NCBI RefSeq assembly: GCF_013870515.1
Contig: NZ_JACBXA010000037.1
Span: 1-35,321, forward strand
DNA: 35,321 nucleotides
Source of the DNA: Streptomyces albidus (ex Kaewkla and Franco 2022)
GTDB lineage: Bacteria > Actinomycetota > Actinomycetes > Streptomycetales > Streptomycetaceae
Direction: 5' to 3'
The translations under genes were made by a program, and so were the position numbers. Position 1 is the first letter of the stretch. The number at the start of each line of letters is the position of its first letter. Below the pieces are notes generated by a model. That model ran no database searches. It was not told the DNA's origin and worked only from the letters and a program-made list of their open reading frames with translations. Shown one piece after another: positions 1 through 8,917 of the stretch.

Positions 1-1
1 C

Positions 2-100
2 CTTGGCGGGACGGACGGCACGGGCCATGGCAGCACGGGTGGCAGAGGACGCGGACGCCGCGACGGACGCGGCGGACGATGCGGAAAGGCAGCGGCATGA
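2..100 (+). CDS. 3' end of an unidentified upstream gene (partial)
   Basis: One frame is open from the window edge to a TGA at 98-100. That TGA overlaps the likely ATG (97) of the next gene as ATGA, a usual sign of translational coupling. The visible tail is Gly/Arg-rich and of low complexity, so it identifies no family. From the usual order of xanthine dehydrogenase operons it could be the FeS or FAD subunit, but that is inference only. The other two frames are also open here, so the frame choice rests on the overlap alone. Confidence 0.3.
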   Translation, partial: LGGTDGTGHGSTGGRGRGRRDGRGGRCGKAAA

Positions 101-2430
101 CCAGCACGGCCGACGGCCCCGGCGCCGTCACAGCAACTCCCGCCCAAGGCACCGCGCTGTCCTCCGAGCCCGCCGACGGGGACGCCGTCACGCAGGGAAT
201 CGGGGCCTCCCTTCCGTCCGCCGACGCCCCCGCCAAGGCGGAGGGCACCTTCCCCTACGCCGCAGACCTGTGGGCCGAGGGCCTGCTGTGGGCGGCCGTC
301 CTGCGTTCCCCGCACCCCCACGCCCGTATCGCCTCGATCGATACCGAGCAGGCGGCCTCGCTCCCCGGCGTGCACGCCGTCGTCACGCACGAGGACGTGC
401 CGGGCGACGCCGGTCACGGACGCAGGGTCGCCGACCAGCCTGCCTTCGCGCGTGACCTCGTGCGCTACTACGGCGAGCCCGTGGCCGCCGTCGCCGCGGA
501 CCACCCGGACACGGCCCGGCTGGCCGCCGCCGCCATCGCCGTCGAGTACGAGCCACTCGAAGCGGTGACCGATCCCGAGAAGTCCTTCGAGGCCGAACCC
601 CTGCACCCCGACGGCAACTTGATCCGTCACATCCCCTTGCGCTTCGGCGACCCCGACATCACCGGCGACGTCGTCGTCGAAGGGCTCTACCGCATCGGCC
701 GCCAGGACCCGGCACCCATCGGCGCCGAGGCCGGGCTCGCCGTTCCGCGGCCCGACGGCGGCGTCGAGATCTACACCGCCTCCACCGACCCGCACACCGA
801 CCGCGACCTGGCCGCCGCCTGCTTCGGGCTGCCGCCCGAGCAGGTCAAGGTCATCGTGACGGGAGTGCCGGGCGCCATGGGGGACCGCGAGGACACAGGA
901 CTGCAGGTCCCGCTGGGCCTGTTGGCGATGAAGACCGGCAGCCCGGTGAAGATCGCGGCGACCCGCGAGGAGTCCTTCCTCGGCCACGCCCACCGTCACC
1001 CCACCCTCCTGCGCTACCGCCATCATGCGGACAGCGAGGGGCGGTTGATCAAGGTCGAGGCGCAGATCCTGCTCGACGCGGGCGCGTACGCCGACACCAC
1101 CGCCGACGCCCTCGCGGCAGCCGTCTCCTTCGCCGCCGGCCCCTACGTCGTGCCGCACGCCTCGATCGACGGCTGGGCCGTGCGTACGAACAACCCGCCG
1201 TCCGGGCACGTCCGCGGCGAGGGCGCGATGCAGGTGTGCACCGCCTACGAGGGCCAAATGGACAAGCTGGCCGCCCAGTTGCGCATGGACCCCGCCGAAC
1301 TGCGGATGCGCAACGCGCTGGCCACCGGCGACCTGCTGCCCACCGGACAGACCGTCACCTGCCCGGCCCCCGTGGCCGAACTGCTCACCGCTGTACGGGA
1401 ATCGCCTCTGCCGGCGCTGCCCAAGGACAGTCCCGAGCGCGACTGGCTGTTGCCCGGGGGCCCCGAAGGCGCGGGCGAGCCGGGCGCGGTGCGCCGCGGT
1501 GTCGGCTACGCGCTCGGCATGGTCCACATGCTCGGCGCGGAGGGCGCCGACGAGGTCTCCACGGCCACGGTGAAGGTCAACGGGCCGGTGGCGACGGTGA
1601 TGTGCGCCGCGGTCGAGACCGGTCAGGGCTTCACGACGCTCGCCCGCCAGATCGTGCAGGAGACCCTCGGCATCGACGAGGTGTACGTCGCCTCCGTCGA
1701 CACCGACCAGCCTCCTGCGGGCGCGGGCGCGCACAGCAGGCACACGTGGGTCTCCGGCGGCGCGGTCGAGCGGGCGGCGAAGATGGTCCGCACACAGCTT
1801 CTGCAGCCGCTGGCGGCGAAGTTCGGGATGTCGACGGAGCTGCTCACCATCGCCGACGGGAAGATCACCTCCTACGACGGGGTGCTCTCGACGACCGTCG
1901 TGGAGGCGCTGGAGGGCAAGGAGTTGTGGGCCACGGCCCAGTGCCGGCCCCACCCCACGGAGCCGCTGGACGAGACGGGGCAGGGCGACGCCTTCGTGGG
2001 GCTCGCCTTCGCCGCCGTACGGGCCGTCGTCGACGTCGACATCGAGCTCGGATCGGTGCGGGTCGTCGAGATGGCCATCGCGCAGGACGTCGGGCGGGTG
2101 CTGAACCCGCGTCAGCTGCACGCCCGCATCGAGGCAGGCGTCACCCAGGGCGTGGGCGCGGCCCTGACCGAGCACCTTCGCATCGCGCGCGGCGTCGTGC
2201 GCCGACCGGATTTCACCGGCTACGCGCTGCCGACGGCGCTGGACACCCCGGACATCCGCATCGTCAAGCTCATCGAAGAGCAGGACGTGGTGGCGCCGTT
2301 CGGTGCGAAGGCCGCGTCCGCTGTGCCGGTGGTCACATCGCCGGCGGCGGTGGCGGCGGCCGTACGGGCGGCGACGGGGCGGCCGATCAACCGGCTGCCG
2401 ATCAGGCCGCAGGCCGCCGTCGGGGCGTAA
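97..2430 (+). CDS. Xanthine dehydrogenase-like molybdopterin-binding subunit with degenerate active-site motifs
   Basis: The 777-aa protein has the large-subunit fold of the xanthine oxidase family: an N-terminal a/b hammerhead (residues about 40-150) and the molybdopterin domains after it. Conserved landmarks include ETGQGFTTLARQ, SRHTWVSGGAV, TGQGDAFVG and AQDVGRVLNP. Key motifs are altered. The GGAFGG(R/K)E loop reads PGAMGDRE (residues 258-265). RGFG reads RGEG (373-376). The C-terminal GVGEAP block carrying the catalytic Glu reads AASAVP (739-744), which puts Ala742 at the Glu position. The frame is intact and the length normal, so it is not an obvious pseudogene. It may be a non-catalytic or strongly diverged paralogue. 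The start at 97 is preferred over 79 because GGAAAGG (83-89) lies 7 bases upstream and the ATG overlaps the preceding stop. Confidence 0.85.
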   Translation: MTSTADGPGAVTATPAQGTALSSEPADGDAVTQGIGASLPSADAPAKAEGTFPYAADLWAEGLLWAAVLRSPHPHARIASIDTEQAASLPGVHAVVTHEDVPGDAGHGRRVADQPAFARDLVRYYGEPVAAVAADHPDTARLAAAAIAVEYEPLEAVTDPEKSFEAEPLHPDGNLIRHIPLRFGDPDITGDVVVEGLYRIGRQDPAPIGAEAGLAVPRPDGGVEIYTASTDPHTDRDLAAACFGLPPEQVKVIVTGVPGAMGDREDTGLQVPLGLLAMKTGSPVKIAATREESFLGHAHRHPTLLRYRHHADSEGRLIKVEAQILLDAGAYADTTADALAAAVSFAAGPYVVPHASIDGWAVRTNNPPSGHVRGEGAMQVCTAYEGQMDKLAAQLRMDPAELRMRNALATGDLLPTGQTVTCPAPVAELLTAVRESPLPALPKDSPERDWLLPGGPEGAGEPGAVRRGVGYALGMVHMLGAEGADEVSTATVKVNGPVATVMCAAVETGQGFTTLARQIVQETLGIDEVYVASVDTDQPPAGAGAHSRHTWVSGGAVERAAKMVRTQLLQPLAAKFGMSTELLTIADGKITSYDGVLSTTVVEALEGKELWATAQCRPHPTEPLDETGQGDAFVGLAFAAVRAVVDVDIELGSVRVVEMAIAQDVGRVLNPRQLHARIEAGVTQGVGAALTEHLRIARGVVRRPDFTGYALPTALDTPDIRIVKLIEEQDVVAPFGAKAASAVPVVTSPAAVAAAVRAATGRPINRLPIRPQAAVGA

Positions 2431-2462
2431 CCCGATCAACTGGACTTGCGCACGCGCTGATT

Positions 2463-2484
2463 GACGACGCGTTCACCAGTCGTC
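2463..2484 (+). terminator. Candidate terminator hairpin after the xdh-like gene
   Basis: GACGAC (2463-2468) and GTCGTC (2479-2484) form a 6-bp stem with a 10-base loop, about 30 bases after the stop codon. There is no T-tract, which is common in Streptomyces. It separates the xdh-like gene from the ESX-like operon. Confidence 0.4.
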
Positions 2485-2649
2485 CTGCTGAACTCCCGTC
2501 CCGTAGCGGAATATCCGCGCCCTCGCCTGCCCGCCAACTGTCGGATACTGACAGGATTCACGACCCCCACACACCGGCGACATCGAGGCGAAACCGGCCA
2601 CCCGACCTGTTGTTTCGGTCCGATAGCGGCTGGCAGGGGCCCATGGCAG

Positions 2650-2690
2650 GGTGTCGGACCGGGTCACTAGTCTGTGTGGTCTAAATGCGT
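2650..2690 (+). promoter_or_regulatory. Candidate promoter of the ESX-like operon
   Basis: The 302-base gap 2431-2732 must hold the start signals for the island. TAGTCT at 2668-2673 fits a TANNNT -10 element. TGGCAG (2644-2649), 18 bases upstream, is a poor -35. No other convincing element was seen in the gap apart from the hairpin at 2463-2484. Confidence 0.3.
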
Positions 2691-2732
2691 GTGGTTGTTG
2701 GCAGAAATCGCATACGGGGACGGGTGGATCAC

Positions 2733-3239
2733 ATGGGCGTGCCGAACGACGAGGCGGGGAGGGCGGCAGCCCTACAGGGCATCTCGCCCGGTACGGCCGG
2801 GGCGATTCGGACCGAACTCGAGTCGCTGCGCGAGTTCAAGAGCCGGGTGGACCGGCAGTTGGGCGAGCTTCGGGAGAGCGAGGCCGAGCCCAGCCGAATG
2901 GGCGAGGACCGCGTGGACGCCGGCACGCTCGGCTCGAACTTCGCGGAGGCCACCGGCCTTTACCGCGTCTACGACCAGGTCCACGACCAGTTGACGACGC
3001 TTTCACGCCTCCTCTCCAGCCAGATCGACGGGCTGAGCATCGCCGTCGACGGGGCCCACAAGGGCTACCAGGGGACGGACGATGAGGTGGCCCGCCGCAT
3101 GTGGGCGATCCAGGCGGACCTGCAGAAGCACTACGACCCGAAGCGGGACCCGTACGCGGACGACAAGGGTCACGAGGGCGGCAAGGGCGACGGCGGGGGT
3201 CAGCAGGAGATGCCCGGCGACGACAAGACGGACCTGTGA
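2733..3239 (+). CDS. Small helical ESX-like protein with a YxxxD motif
   Basis: This 168-aa protein is mostly amphipathic helix, with a charged Gly/Asp-rich tail. There is no signal peptide. After two long helices it has GYQGTDDEVARRM, where Tyr-x3-Asp matches the YxxxD/E export signal of type VII substrates. The next gene supplies a WXG protein, and ESX substrates usually act as such helical pairs (EsxA/EsxB, PE/PPE). A role as secreted partner or targeting subunit is therefore inferred. The start could be ATG 2733 or GTG 2724; GGGGA (2716-2720) serves both imperfectly. It is first in the island and 51 bases before the next gene, with which it is probably cotranscribed. Confidence 0.75.
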   Translation: MGVPNDEAGRAAALQGISPGTAGAIRTELESLREFKSRVDRQLGELRESEAEPSRMGEDRVDAGTLGSNFAEATGLYRVYDQVHDQLTTLSRLLSSQIDGLSIAVDGAHKGYQGTDDEVARRMWAIQADLQKHYDPKRDPYADDKGHEGGKGDGGGQQEMPGDDKTDL

Positions 3240-3290
3240 CCCCGGTGAGAGGTCGACACGGCGAAGGACGAGAGGGGAGCGCGGGGAGCC

Positions 3291-4877
3291 ATGGCTAACT
3301 CGGACGACAGTGGTGGCGGTTCGATCTTCAGCCCGGCGCGGATCATCCAGAACCTGTTCGTGGAGACGGACTTCGAGTCCCAGGCCCACACCGACATGGA
3401 GGGGATGATCGCGGCCGCCGACCCGGAGAAGACACAGCGCCTGGGCGAGAAGCTCGTCGCCGCGGCGTCGGTGATCGAGGACATCGGGATGGAGCTCAAG
3501 GGCCGTAAGGACAAGGTCGACTGGGAGGGGGAGGGCGCCGACTCCTTCCGTACCTGGGTGACTCAGATGTCCAGCGCCACCTTGCGTCTCGCGGAGATGA
3601 GCAAGGGCGCAGGCGACTGGATGCAGACGTCCGCTCAGACGCTGCGCGAGGTCAAGAAGGACATGCCGAAGTACTCGGAGTCCTCGAAGGCGACCCTCGA
3701 CCAATACCTGGGCCACAACCCCGGCGGCCTCCTGACCCTGGGCAGCCGCCAGCCCGACTCGCCGAGCAGTAGCAGCGTGCTGGCCGGCCCGTCGCAGGGC
3801 CAGGCGTACGACGCCAGCCAGAAGCTCGCCGACGACCACGGCGAAGCGGTGCGCCAGATGCGGAAGTTGGCGCAGTCTTACTCGATGTCCTCGATGGCGA
3901 TCGGCGGGACGGAGGCACCGACGTTTCCGCCGATGCCGAAGGACTTGATGCCGCCGAAGCCGCCCCAAAGCGTCCATTCGAGCGAATCCATCGGTGGCTC
4001 AGGAGCCGATGCGACTCCGGCAGCATCAGTTGGGGCGGCGTCCTCGACTTCAGGATCGGTGGCAGCCGCCTCGACAGGGCAGGTCGACCGGCAAGTGGGC
4101 ACCGAGATCGCCGGTGGCGTTGCCATGCCGGAGGCTCCCGCAGCCCCGACAGGTCCGGCCAATCCTGCGCTGAACGGGCCAACAGGTCCGTCCAACCCCG
4201 GGCCCGTTCTCGGTGCACCGCCGGTGGCTCCTGTAACCAACCCGGGAATGGGCCGAGTTGCTGGTTCCGGGCCCGGAACGTTCAACGGCAAGGCGATGCC
4301 CGGAAACGGGATGGGCCGCATGCCCGGGGTGCCTGGACAGAGCGGCACCGGGAATCCGCGAGCCTTTGGACGCATGCCGGGTGACCACGGAAACGGCATC
4401 TACGGAGGACGCCCCGGCACGCCCGCCAACGCTCAGGCGCCCCGTGGCCTCGCCCGTGGCAATGTCATCGGTGCTGAGGCGGCAGCTCACGGTCAGCAGA
4501 ACAGGGGCCCGATGGCAGGTCGGCCAGGCATGGGCATGGGCCCCGGTGGTGCCAGTCAGCAGGGCATCGTCGGTGGCCGTTCGCTCGCCTCGCGGCCGGG
4601 CGGCATAGTCGGCAGCTCACAGTTGCGTCCCGGGATGCCGGCTGGGCAGCCCTTCACACAAGGTGGCGCGGGTCTCGCCCGAGGGGCGTCGAATACGGGT
4701 GCCAACGCGGCCTCTGCGCACGGCTCCAACGCCGGTCGTGGCCTCGTCGGTGGAGCACAGGCCGGGCGCCCCGGCGAGACGCGCGAAGACAACGGCCAGC
4801 GGCCCGACTACCTCGTCGAAGACGAAGAGACCTGGTCGCAGAAGAACCAGCGGATTGCTCCGCCGGTCATCGAGTGA
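3291..4877 (+). CDS. WXG-domain protein with long Gly/Pro/Met-rich disordered tail (EspB/PPE-like)
   Basis: The 528-aa protein starts with a helical domain (residues about 30-215) that carries Trp78-Glu-Gly80 between helices, the WXG turn. Residues about 215-490 are low-complexity and rich in Gly, Pro, Met, Ala and Ser, and probably disordered. The tail ends with an acidic block YLVEDEETW and then APPVIE, a terminus I recall from other Streptomyces ESX-associated proteins. The layout resembles mycobacterial EspB or PPE proteins. GGGGAG lies about 5 bases before ATG 3291. The stop at 4875-4877 overlaps an upstream GTG of the mycosin frame. It is likely a type VII substrate partnering the YxxxD protein upstream; the partnership is inference. 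Confidence 0.8.
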   Translation: MANSDDSGGGSIFSPARIIQNLFVETDFESQAHTDMEGMIAAADPEKTQRLGEKLVAAASVIEDIGMELKGRKDKVDWEGEGADSFRTWVTQMSSATLRLAEMSKGAGDWMQTSAQTLREVKKDMPKYSESSKATLDQYLGHNPGGLLTLGSRQPDSPSSSSVLAGPSQGQAYDASQKLADDHGEAVRQMRKLAQSYSMSSMAIGGTEAPTFPPMPKDLMPPKPPQSVHSSESIGGSGADATPAASVGAASSTSGSVAAASTGQVDRQVGTEIAGGVAMPEAPAAPTGPANPALNGPTGPSNPGPVLGAPPVAPVTNPGMGRVAGSGPGTFNGKAMPGNGMGRMPGVPGQSGTGNPRAFGRMPGDHGNGIYGGRPGTPANAQAPRGLARGNVIGAEAAAHGQQNRGPMAGRPGMGMGPGGASQQGIVGGRSLASRPGGIVGSSQLRPGMPAGQPFTQGGAGLARGASNTGANAASAHGSNAGRGLVGGAQAGRPGETREDNGQRPDYLVEDEETWSQKNQRIAPPVIE

Positions 4878-4906
4878 CGGCGACGGAAGAGAGCCAGGGG
4901 AACTAC

Positions 4907-6208
4907 ATGGCACGCACGGAACTGCGGGCAGTGCAGCTGAAGAAACTTGTGGTCGGAGCCGTCAGCGTTCTGCTCGTTGGGTCCGCCGCAGCCCCTGCGT
5001 ACGCGGAGAGTGTGCGCTCCCAGCAGTGGCATCTGGACGCCATGCAGGCGGATGAGATGTGGAAGGTGAGCAGGGGCGAGGGGGTCACGGTTGCAGTGAT
5101 CGACTCCGGAGTCGACAGCTCACTGCCTGACCTGGAGGGGCAAGTCCTTAAGGGGAAGGACTTCGCACCGGACAGGCGAGGCGATGCCCACGTCGATTAC
5201 GGCAATCACGGTACGAGCATGGCCACTCTCATAGCAGCAACCGGCAAGGCTGGCGCCGAAAAGGGATCGTACGGATTGGCACCGGCATCCAAGATCCTTC
5301 CCCTTCGGGTGGATGAGGACAGAAAGGCCGGAAACCAGGCCGAGGTTGAAGCGTCTTTCGGTAAGCGTATCGGTCCGGCTATTCGCTTTGCCGCAGACTC
5401 TGAGGCAAAGATCATCAACATCTCCCTTGCCTCAGAGGGAAACCCACCGGAACTCAAGTCGGCTGTCAACTACGCTCTGAAAAAGGGCAAGCTGATCTTC
5501 GCCGGCGTGGGCAACGACGGGGAAAAGGGCAACCCCGTGATGTACCCGGCAGCTACACCCGGCGTGATCGGCGTGAGTGCCGTCAATAAGAAGGTCGCAG
5601 CGACGGATGAATCCGAGCACGGCCCACAAGTAGATCTTGCGGCTCCCGGCGACGAGATGGTGGCGGCCTGCACTGGAGGCACAAAGCTCTGCAAGAGCCA
5701 CGGCACCAGCGATGCCACAGCCCTGGCCTCCGCCTCCGCTGCTCTCATCTGGTCGAAGCACCCGAACTGGACGGCGAACCAGGTCACTCGGGTTCTCGTG
5801 AACACAGCTGGCAAGCCCGAGAGCGGAAAGAAGCGCTCTGACTTCATCGGCTACGGCGCTGTCCGACCCCGCATTGCCCTCAAGAACCCCGGTGACCCGG
5901 GCGACCCGAAGACGAACCCGCTCCCGGGCCCGTACAACGAGGCCGATGCGAAGAAGAAGGCGGACGCTCAGGACAAGGGCGACTTCGTGGCCCCGGCCGA
6001 CGACGGCACCTCAACCGGCGCGTACATCGGCTACGGCCTGGCCGCCGCCGCGGTTCTCGGCGCAGCCGTGGCCACGCCTCTGATCATCCGTCGCCGACGC
6101 GCAGCCGTCCCGACGGTGACGCGCGGCTACCCGCAGCCACCTGCGCAGACGTGGCCCAACACGCCTCCGCCGCCGCAGCACCACCCCAACGACCAACGAC
6201 AGTACTGA
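4907..6208 (+). CDS. mycP: Type VII secretion-associated serine protease (mycosin, S8 subtilase)
   Basis: This 433-aa subtilisin-like protease has a signal peptide ending near AAAPAYA-ES (residue 33). The catalytic triad is Asp66 (VAVIDSGVD), His101 (GNHGTSMA) and Ser268 (SHGTS), with oxyanion Asn203 (GVGND). Cys255 and Cys262 could form a disulfide close to the active Ser, as in mycosins. A Pro/Gly linker leads to a transmembrane helix (about 396-418), followed by an RRRR stop and a Pro/Gln-rich cytoplasmic tail. Mycosins are membrane-anchored components of ESX systems. ATG 4907 is chosen because AGGGG (4896-4900) lies 6 bases upstream; the GTG at 4874 has no such site. It lies between ESX-like substrate genes, yet no ecc gene is nearby. 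Confidence 0.9.
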   Translation: MARTELRAVQLKKLVVGAVSVLLVGSAAAPAYAESVRSQQWHLDAMQADEMWKVSRGEGVTVAVIDSGVDSSLPDLEGQVLKGKDFAPDRRGDAHVDYGNHGTSMATLIAATGKAGAEKGSYGLAPASKILPLRVDEDRKAGNQAEVEASFGKRIGPAIRFAADSEAKIINISLASEGNPPELKSAVNYALKKGKLIFAGVGNDGEKGNPVMYPAATPGVIGVSAVNKKVAATDESEHGPQVDLAAPGDEMVAACTGGTKLCKSHGTSDATALASASAALIWSKHPNWTANQVTRVLVNTAGKPESGKKRSDFIGYGAVRPRIALKNPGDPGDPKTNPLPGPYNEADAKKKADAQDKGDFVAPADDGTSTGAYIGYGLAAAAVLGAAVATPLIIRRRRAAVPTVTRGYPQPPAQTWPNTPPPPQHHPNDQRQY

Positions 6209-6227
6209 CATAGTTCCGGGGGGACAC

Positions 6228-6668
6228 ATGTCGTTCGAGCAAGAGTGGGCCCAGCACAAGGCTGCAGCTGCCGAAAGACAGACCACTCATATGCAGCTCA
6301 ATCAGCTTGCGCCCAGCCCAGGCGGCTTTGAAGGAAATCTCTCAGTCAACCAGAAGGATCTCGCGGCTGTCGGTGACCAGGCCTACAAGCTGTATCAGCG
6401 CTTGGACAAGGACGGCGATCACGCTAAGACGTCGAGCGAGAAGGCCTCGAAAGTGCTGAAGTCTCGCTTCGCGGTGGGCGACGCGCTAGGTGATGTGGCC
6501 GACAAGTGGAGCAGCCAGGTCAACACGCTGCTCCAGTCGTGCGCACACATTTCCAACCACCTGGACTACACGCAGAAGGCGCACGCCGGCGATGAGGTCT
6601 ACATCGCAACGACCTTCAGCGTCACCGAACTAAGCGGTGGCTTCGATGAGGGGACGCAGCGAAAGTGA
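6228..6668 (+). CDS. Cassette A small helical protein (EspC/WXG100-like partner)
   Basis: The 146-aa protein has no signal peptide. After a charged N-terminus (MSFEQEWAQHKAAAAE) come two long helices split by a Gly/Asp turn (residues about 45-75 and 88-120), like the hairpin of EspC/WXG100 proteins. YQRLD matches YxxxD but lies in the first helix, so it may not be an export signal. CCGGGGGGAC lies just before the ATG. The gene begins 19 bases after the mycosin stop. Its last codons overlap the GTG of the next gene (GTGA at 6665-6668), so both should be made in step. The cassette B copy at 11234 has the same length and is nearly identical in many blocks. The likely job is to bind or target the large WXG protein encoded next (inference). 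Confidence 0.75.
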   Translation: MSFEQEWAQHKAAAAERQTTHMQLNQLAPSPGGFEGNLSVNQKDLAAVGDQAYKLYQRLDKDGDHAKTSSEKASKVLKSRFAVGDALGDVADKWSSQVNTLLQSCAHISNHLDYTQKAHAGDEVYIATTFSVTELSGGFDEGTQRK

Positions 6669-8917
6669 ACCTGAGCGACTTGCGTTTCGCGGACTTCTCC
6701 TCCCTCGGCGAGGCCGTCACAGACTGGGCCCAGATGGTCAAGAAGCTGAAGCAACTCGCGGATGACGCGAGCGAACAGCTCAAGGGCAAGGCGGATAAGG
6801 CAAATTGGGCCGGCGCGAACGCGACCGTAACCCGGGATTTCATCACCAAGACCTCGCGTGAGTTCAAGGACGCGCACAGCGAGGCCGAGTCGATCTACAA
6901 CATCCTCAACGACACCAAGACCGAACTCGAGGGCTACAAGAAGCAACTCAACGAACGGATCGACCGGGGGATCAAGGAACACAACCTGACTGTCACCGAG
7001 ACAGGCGACTCGTTCACCGTCACCATGAACGTGCACCCCGACCGTTCCTCCAACCCAGGCTCCCTCCCCGACCACAACCAGACCGATGCCGATGCCCTGC
7101 GCGACGACATCGAGAGGATCCTCAAGAACGCCACCACCAGTGACACGACTGCGGCAGACGCGCTGCGCTCCATCGTGAAGTCCACCCCGTACGGCTTCGC
7201 GGACGTGTCGTACAAGGACCGCGATTCAGCGGCCACGGCACTGAAGGAGGCCGAGAAGCTGGCGGCACTCGCCAAGAACCCCAAGGACTTGTCGAAGGAG
7301 GAGTTCGACGAGCTCAACCGGGGGATGGCGAAATACAAGGGCGACGACCTGTTCGCTGAGCGGTTTGCTACCAAGCTTGGCCCAAAGGGCACGCTTGAGC
7401 TCTGGGCAAGTGTCAACGATATTCGCGACTCCAGTGATTTGATGCGTGAGCGCAGGGGTCAGTACGAGGATATGCAAAAGAACCTCAGTCTGACCCTAGC
7501 CAACGCCACCCAGTCCGACAGTCCGGCAATGCGGACCTGGGAACGCGACATGGTGAATCTGGGAGATAGTCAAATCCAGACGGGTCGTAGTCAAACCCAC
7601 GGTTTCACAATCATGAGCAGTCTGATGAGGCACGGGGACTACGACGACAAGTTCCTGAACGACTATGGCAGCAAGCTCATGGCCACCGAGAAGAAGATGA
7701 CCAACAGCGGCACCGCTGCCGAGTCTGCTTGGAATAACCCATCAGCCCTTCACCTCAATTACACGGGTACAGACACAGGCCGCGACCCAATGACCGGCTA
7801 CATGGAGGCGCTAGGCAACAGCCCCGAGGCGGCAACGAAATTCTTCAGCGACGATTACGGTGACTTGAAGAGCGACGACCACGAGAAGACTCTGAGCAAC
7901 TTCGATTACCTCTTCGAAGAACGTGAGTGGCCGAATGACGTCAACTCCAAAATGGAGGACAGCGTTGCAGGTCGCAATTCAATGGGGCATGCACTGGAGG
8001 CGGCAACCACCGGGCACCCCGCTGGAGAGAAAGCAACAGCTGACCTACCGCCCCATAATAGGGAGCAGGCGCAACTCTATGAAAACATTGTTGAATCCGT
8101 GTCGGAAGACACTAAGCGCCTGACGGATCATGGCTACTTGTCGGATAGTTTCGGACGCATCACGGCTGAATATATGCCAGATGTTAGTCGATCCATGTCA
8201 GACGCTACTCTCGGAAACACCGACAAACTGTTTCCGATTGCTGGTGCGGAAGCTAAAATGGATCATCAGGATCTTACTCGGTTCCTGGTTTCAGTTGGAC
8301 AGAATCCAGAAGGGTACAGTGCAATCTATGCAGGACAGCAGAGCTACACCGCGAACCTGATGGACTATCAGTTGAACCCCGATGTTCCCGAAAGCCAGCG
8401 ATACCCTGGATCACCAGAAGATGCGATCAGGGAAATCTCGGCAAGGTCAGGGGAAATTGGTGGAACCCTAGCTGTCGGCCGACAAGAGGCGGTCTTGGGG
8501 GAGGCGGAGGTCGACGACAAGGCCTTCAAGGATGCACTGTCTCAAGGTAAGAATATTGCTTCAGGCGTCATTGGTACCGGCATCGGGGTGGGTGCGACGT
8601 TCATTGCAAGCCCTGTGGGAGGGGCGGTAGCTGGTGGGGCAGCTGGGACGGTGTCAAGTGTGTTGTTGGAAGAGATTTTTGGAGGGGAATCCAGCGCTAA
8701 GGGTGATGCGATGATTCCTGCTGGTAGAGAGTACGAAAATAGCTACGACGCGAATATCCTTGCACATCAGCGTGCTGCAGAACTCGCTGCCGGTGCACAC
8801 GATATTCCGCATAAGGGATCAGCGGCTGACTGGGCGCGTTGGGGCAGCGAGGTGGGGTTCAACTCTGCATCGACGCATGTGCGTCGAATGGCAGGAGATC
8901 TGGAGACGGATGTTTAG
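6665..8917 (+). CDS. Cassette A large WXG protein with glycine-zipper segment (DUF6571-like)
   Basis: This 750-aa protein has an N-terminal helical hairpin with Trp48-Ala-Gly50 (NWAG), the WXG turn at the position seen in WXG100 proteins. A long, mostly helical, Asp/Glu-rich middle region follows, which from memory resembles DUF6571 of actinobacteria. Near residues 632-668 a hydrophobic Gly-rich stretch (GVIGTGIGVGATF, SPVGGAVAGGAAG) looks like a glycine zipper. No nuclease or other toxin motif was recognised. Compared with the cassette B copy, the first ~250 residues match closely and the last ~250 much less. The second half of the gene uses many more A/T-ending codons than its surroundings. 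The start GTG is fixed by overlap with the preceding stop. A secreted effector role is inferred from architecture only. Confidence 0.8.
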   Translation: MNLSDLRFADFSSLGEAVTDWAQMVKKLKQLADDASEQLKGKADKANWAGANATVTRDFITKTSREFKDAHSEAESIYNILNDTKTELEGYKKQLNERIDRGIKEHNLTVTETGDSFTVTMNVHPDRSSNPGSLPDHNQTDADALRDDIERILKNATTSDTTAADALRSIVKSTPYGFADVSYKDRDSAATALKEAEKLAALAKNPKDLSKEEFDELNRGMAKYKGDDLFAERFATKLGPKGTLELWASVNDIRDSSDLMRERRGQYEDMQKNLSLTLANATQSDSPAMRTWERDMVNLGDSQIQTGRSQTHGFTIMSSLMRHGDYDDKFLNDYGSKLMATEKKMTNSGTAAESAWNNPSALHLNYTGTDTGRDPMTGYMEALGNSPEAATKFFSDDYGDLKSDDHEKTLSNFDYLFEEREWPNDVNSKMEDSVAGRNSMGHALEAATTGHPAGEKATADLPPHNREQAQLYENIVESVSEDTKRLTDHGYLSDSFGRITAEYMPDVSRSMSDATLGNTDKLFPIAGAEAKMDHQDLTRFLVSVGQNPEGYSAIYAGQQSYTANLMDYQLNPDVPESQRYPGSPEDAIREISARSGEIGGTLAVGRQEAVLGEAEVDDKAFKDALSQGKNIASGVIGTGIGVGATFIASPVGGAVAGGAAGTVSSVLLEEIFGGESSAKGDAMIPAGREYENSYDANILAHQRAAELAAGAHDIPHKGSAADWARWGSEVGFNSASTHVRRMAGDLETDV

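Noticed and set aside
3..455. Plus-strand open frame across the xdh start
   Set aside because: Arg-rich product from an out-of-phase reading of the xdh-like gene, which has conserved motifs and a ribosome site.
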